From positions 1 to 51,387 of the forward strand of contig WFNO01000021.1 of NCBI GenBank assembly GCA_015488555.1: a stretch of 51,387 bases of DNA. Reading direction: 5' to 3'. Source of the DNA: Gammaproteobacteria bacterium (GTDB taxonomy: Bacteria; Pseudomonadota; Gammaproteobacteria; SZUA-140). Below are positions 51,092 through 51,387 of this stretch, piece by piece; position 1 is the stretch's first letter, and the number at the start of each line of letters is the position of its first letter. Both the position numbers and the translations under genes were made by a program. The notes beneath the pieces are model-generated. The model saw only the letters and a program-made list of their open reading frames with translations, made no database searches and was not told where the DNA came from.

Positions 51092-51387
51092 GTTTGCGTT
51101 CCTCTGCTCGTTTCCGCTATGAACGCTTCATCGGCCGGAGCTATCAAGGTTTTTTTGAGCGTGGCGGTTACCAGGTATTTCTGGGGAACGGCGATAACCG
51201 GATAGTCAGAGCAATTTGGTTTGTGTTATCTTTCCACCGCCAAACATATTTGCAAACTATTGAAAGACAAGAAGAAAATGAGGCGCTAGGAATAACGCCC
51301 AACATTAAAGCCATCATCCCATCATCTCTTCGCCGGTACTTCGGCCCTTGCCCCACACATTCTGACCACCCACAAAAAAAGCCCCGC
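51092..51387. other. Region from AlpA-like gene to window end
   Basis: No confident gene is seen. A 28-codon frame from 51119 (MNASSAGAIKVFLSV) exists but lacks a ribosome binding site. The last 15 bases (AAAAAAAGCCCCGC) look like the first arm of a terminator that continues outside the window, so another gene probably ends just beyond it. Confidence 0.4.
51119..51129 (-). repeat. Motif GAAGCGTTCAT upstream of AlpA-like gene
   Basis: The third copy of the motif, 28 bases before the start of the AlpA-like gene. See also 5069-5079 and 22154-22164. Confidence 0.5.

Noticed and set aside
51119-51205. Short peptides beginning MNAS at 51119 and 22154
   Set aside because: No ribosome binding site and little similarity after the first residues; the shared DNA motif is the better explanation.

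Overview
The window reads as an integrated tailed-phage genome (prophage) with accessory genes, in what is most likely a mid-to-high-GC gammaproteobacterium. This rests on the tRNA-Ser with encoded CCA, the sigma70-type promoters, the Shine-Dalgarno use, and the lambda-type head plus P2-type tail gene order. The species cannot be named from the sequence. The core phage genes are GC-rich. The segments at about 5.4-6.9 kb, 39.5-39.8 kb and 42.8-47 kb are visibly AT-rich and look acquired later.

Layout. 60-188: tRNA-Ser(GGA) and its terminator. 539-2710 (-): a large nuclease-like protein ending in a SEC-C motif. 2855-5218 (-): four genes linked by ATGA overlaps, ending in a serine recombinase and including DUF2924. 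5445-8147 (-): an XRE regulator, an ImmA/IrrE peptidase, a PIN-like protein and a small unknown, divergent from an unknown gene pair at 8289-10417 (+). Two back-to-back promoters with overlapping -35 boxes separate these sets. 11435-19889 (+): the replication and recombination operon, with an AlpA-like protein, Sak4-like ATPase, putative SSB, SF2 helicase, DUF6511 protein, Cas4-like nuclease, primase-helicase, RuvC-like resolvase and DUF6362 protein. A dense cluster of CAGTTTGC/CAGATTGC repeats lies at the start of the resolvase gene and is a candidate replication origin. 20148-21446: a ParB-methyltransferase fusion. 21458-22119 (-): DUF3489 and a small unknown.

22239-42789 is the late region. 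It holds packaging and head genes of lambda type (Nu1, TerL/GpA, W, B, C with a nested scaffold, D, E, connectors, Z). A contractile tail of P2 type follows (V, W, J, I, H, sheath, tube, E/E' with a -1 frameshift site, tape measure, U, X, D), then holin-like genes and a GH24 endolysin. A reverse-strand moron with its own promoter interrupts the tail genes at 39.5-39.8 kb.

42855-51091 is cargo. A convergent restriction-modification pair comes first (HNH nuclease and a tandem-domain N4-cytosine-type methyltransferase). An IS3-family element with recognisable ends follows. Last is a 763-residue P-loop GTPase-like protein whose N-terminus resembles an integrase arm-binding domain, behind an AlpA-like gene. 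The promoter of the P-loop gene is bracketed by inverted copies of a tandem GTTGTTCC repeat.

The most unusual feature cuts across the genes. Short hairpin arrays at four loci (12131, 20006, 29491, 40259), overlapping gene starts or ends, keep the same loops (CTGGA, ATGGA, GTA) while their stems differ but stay complementary.
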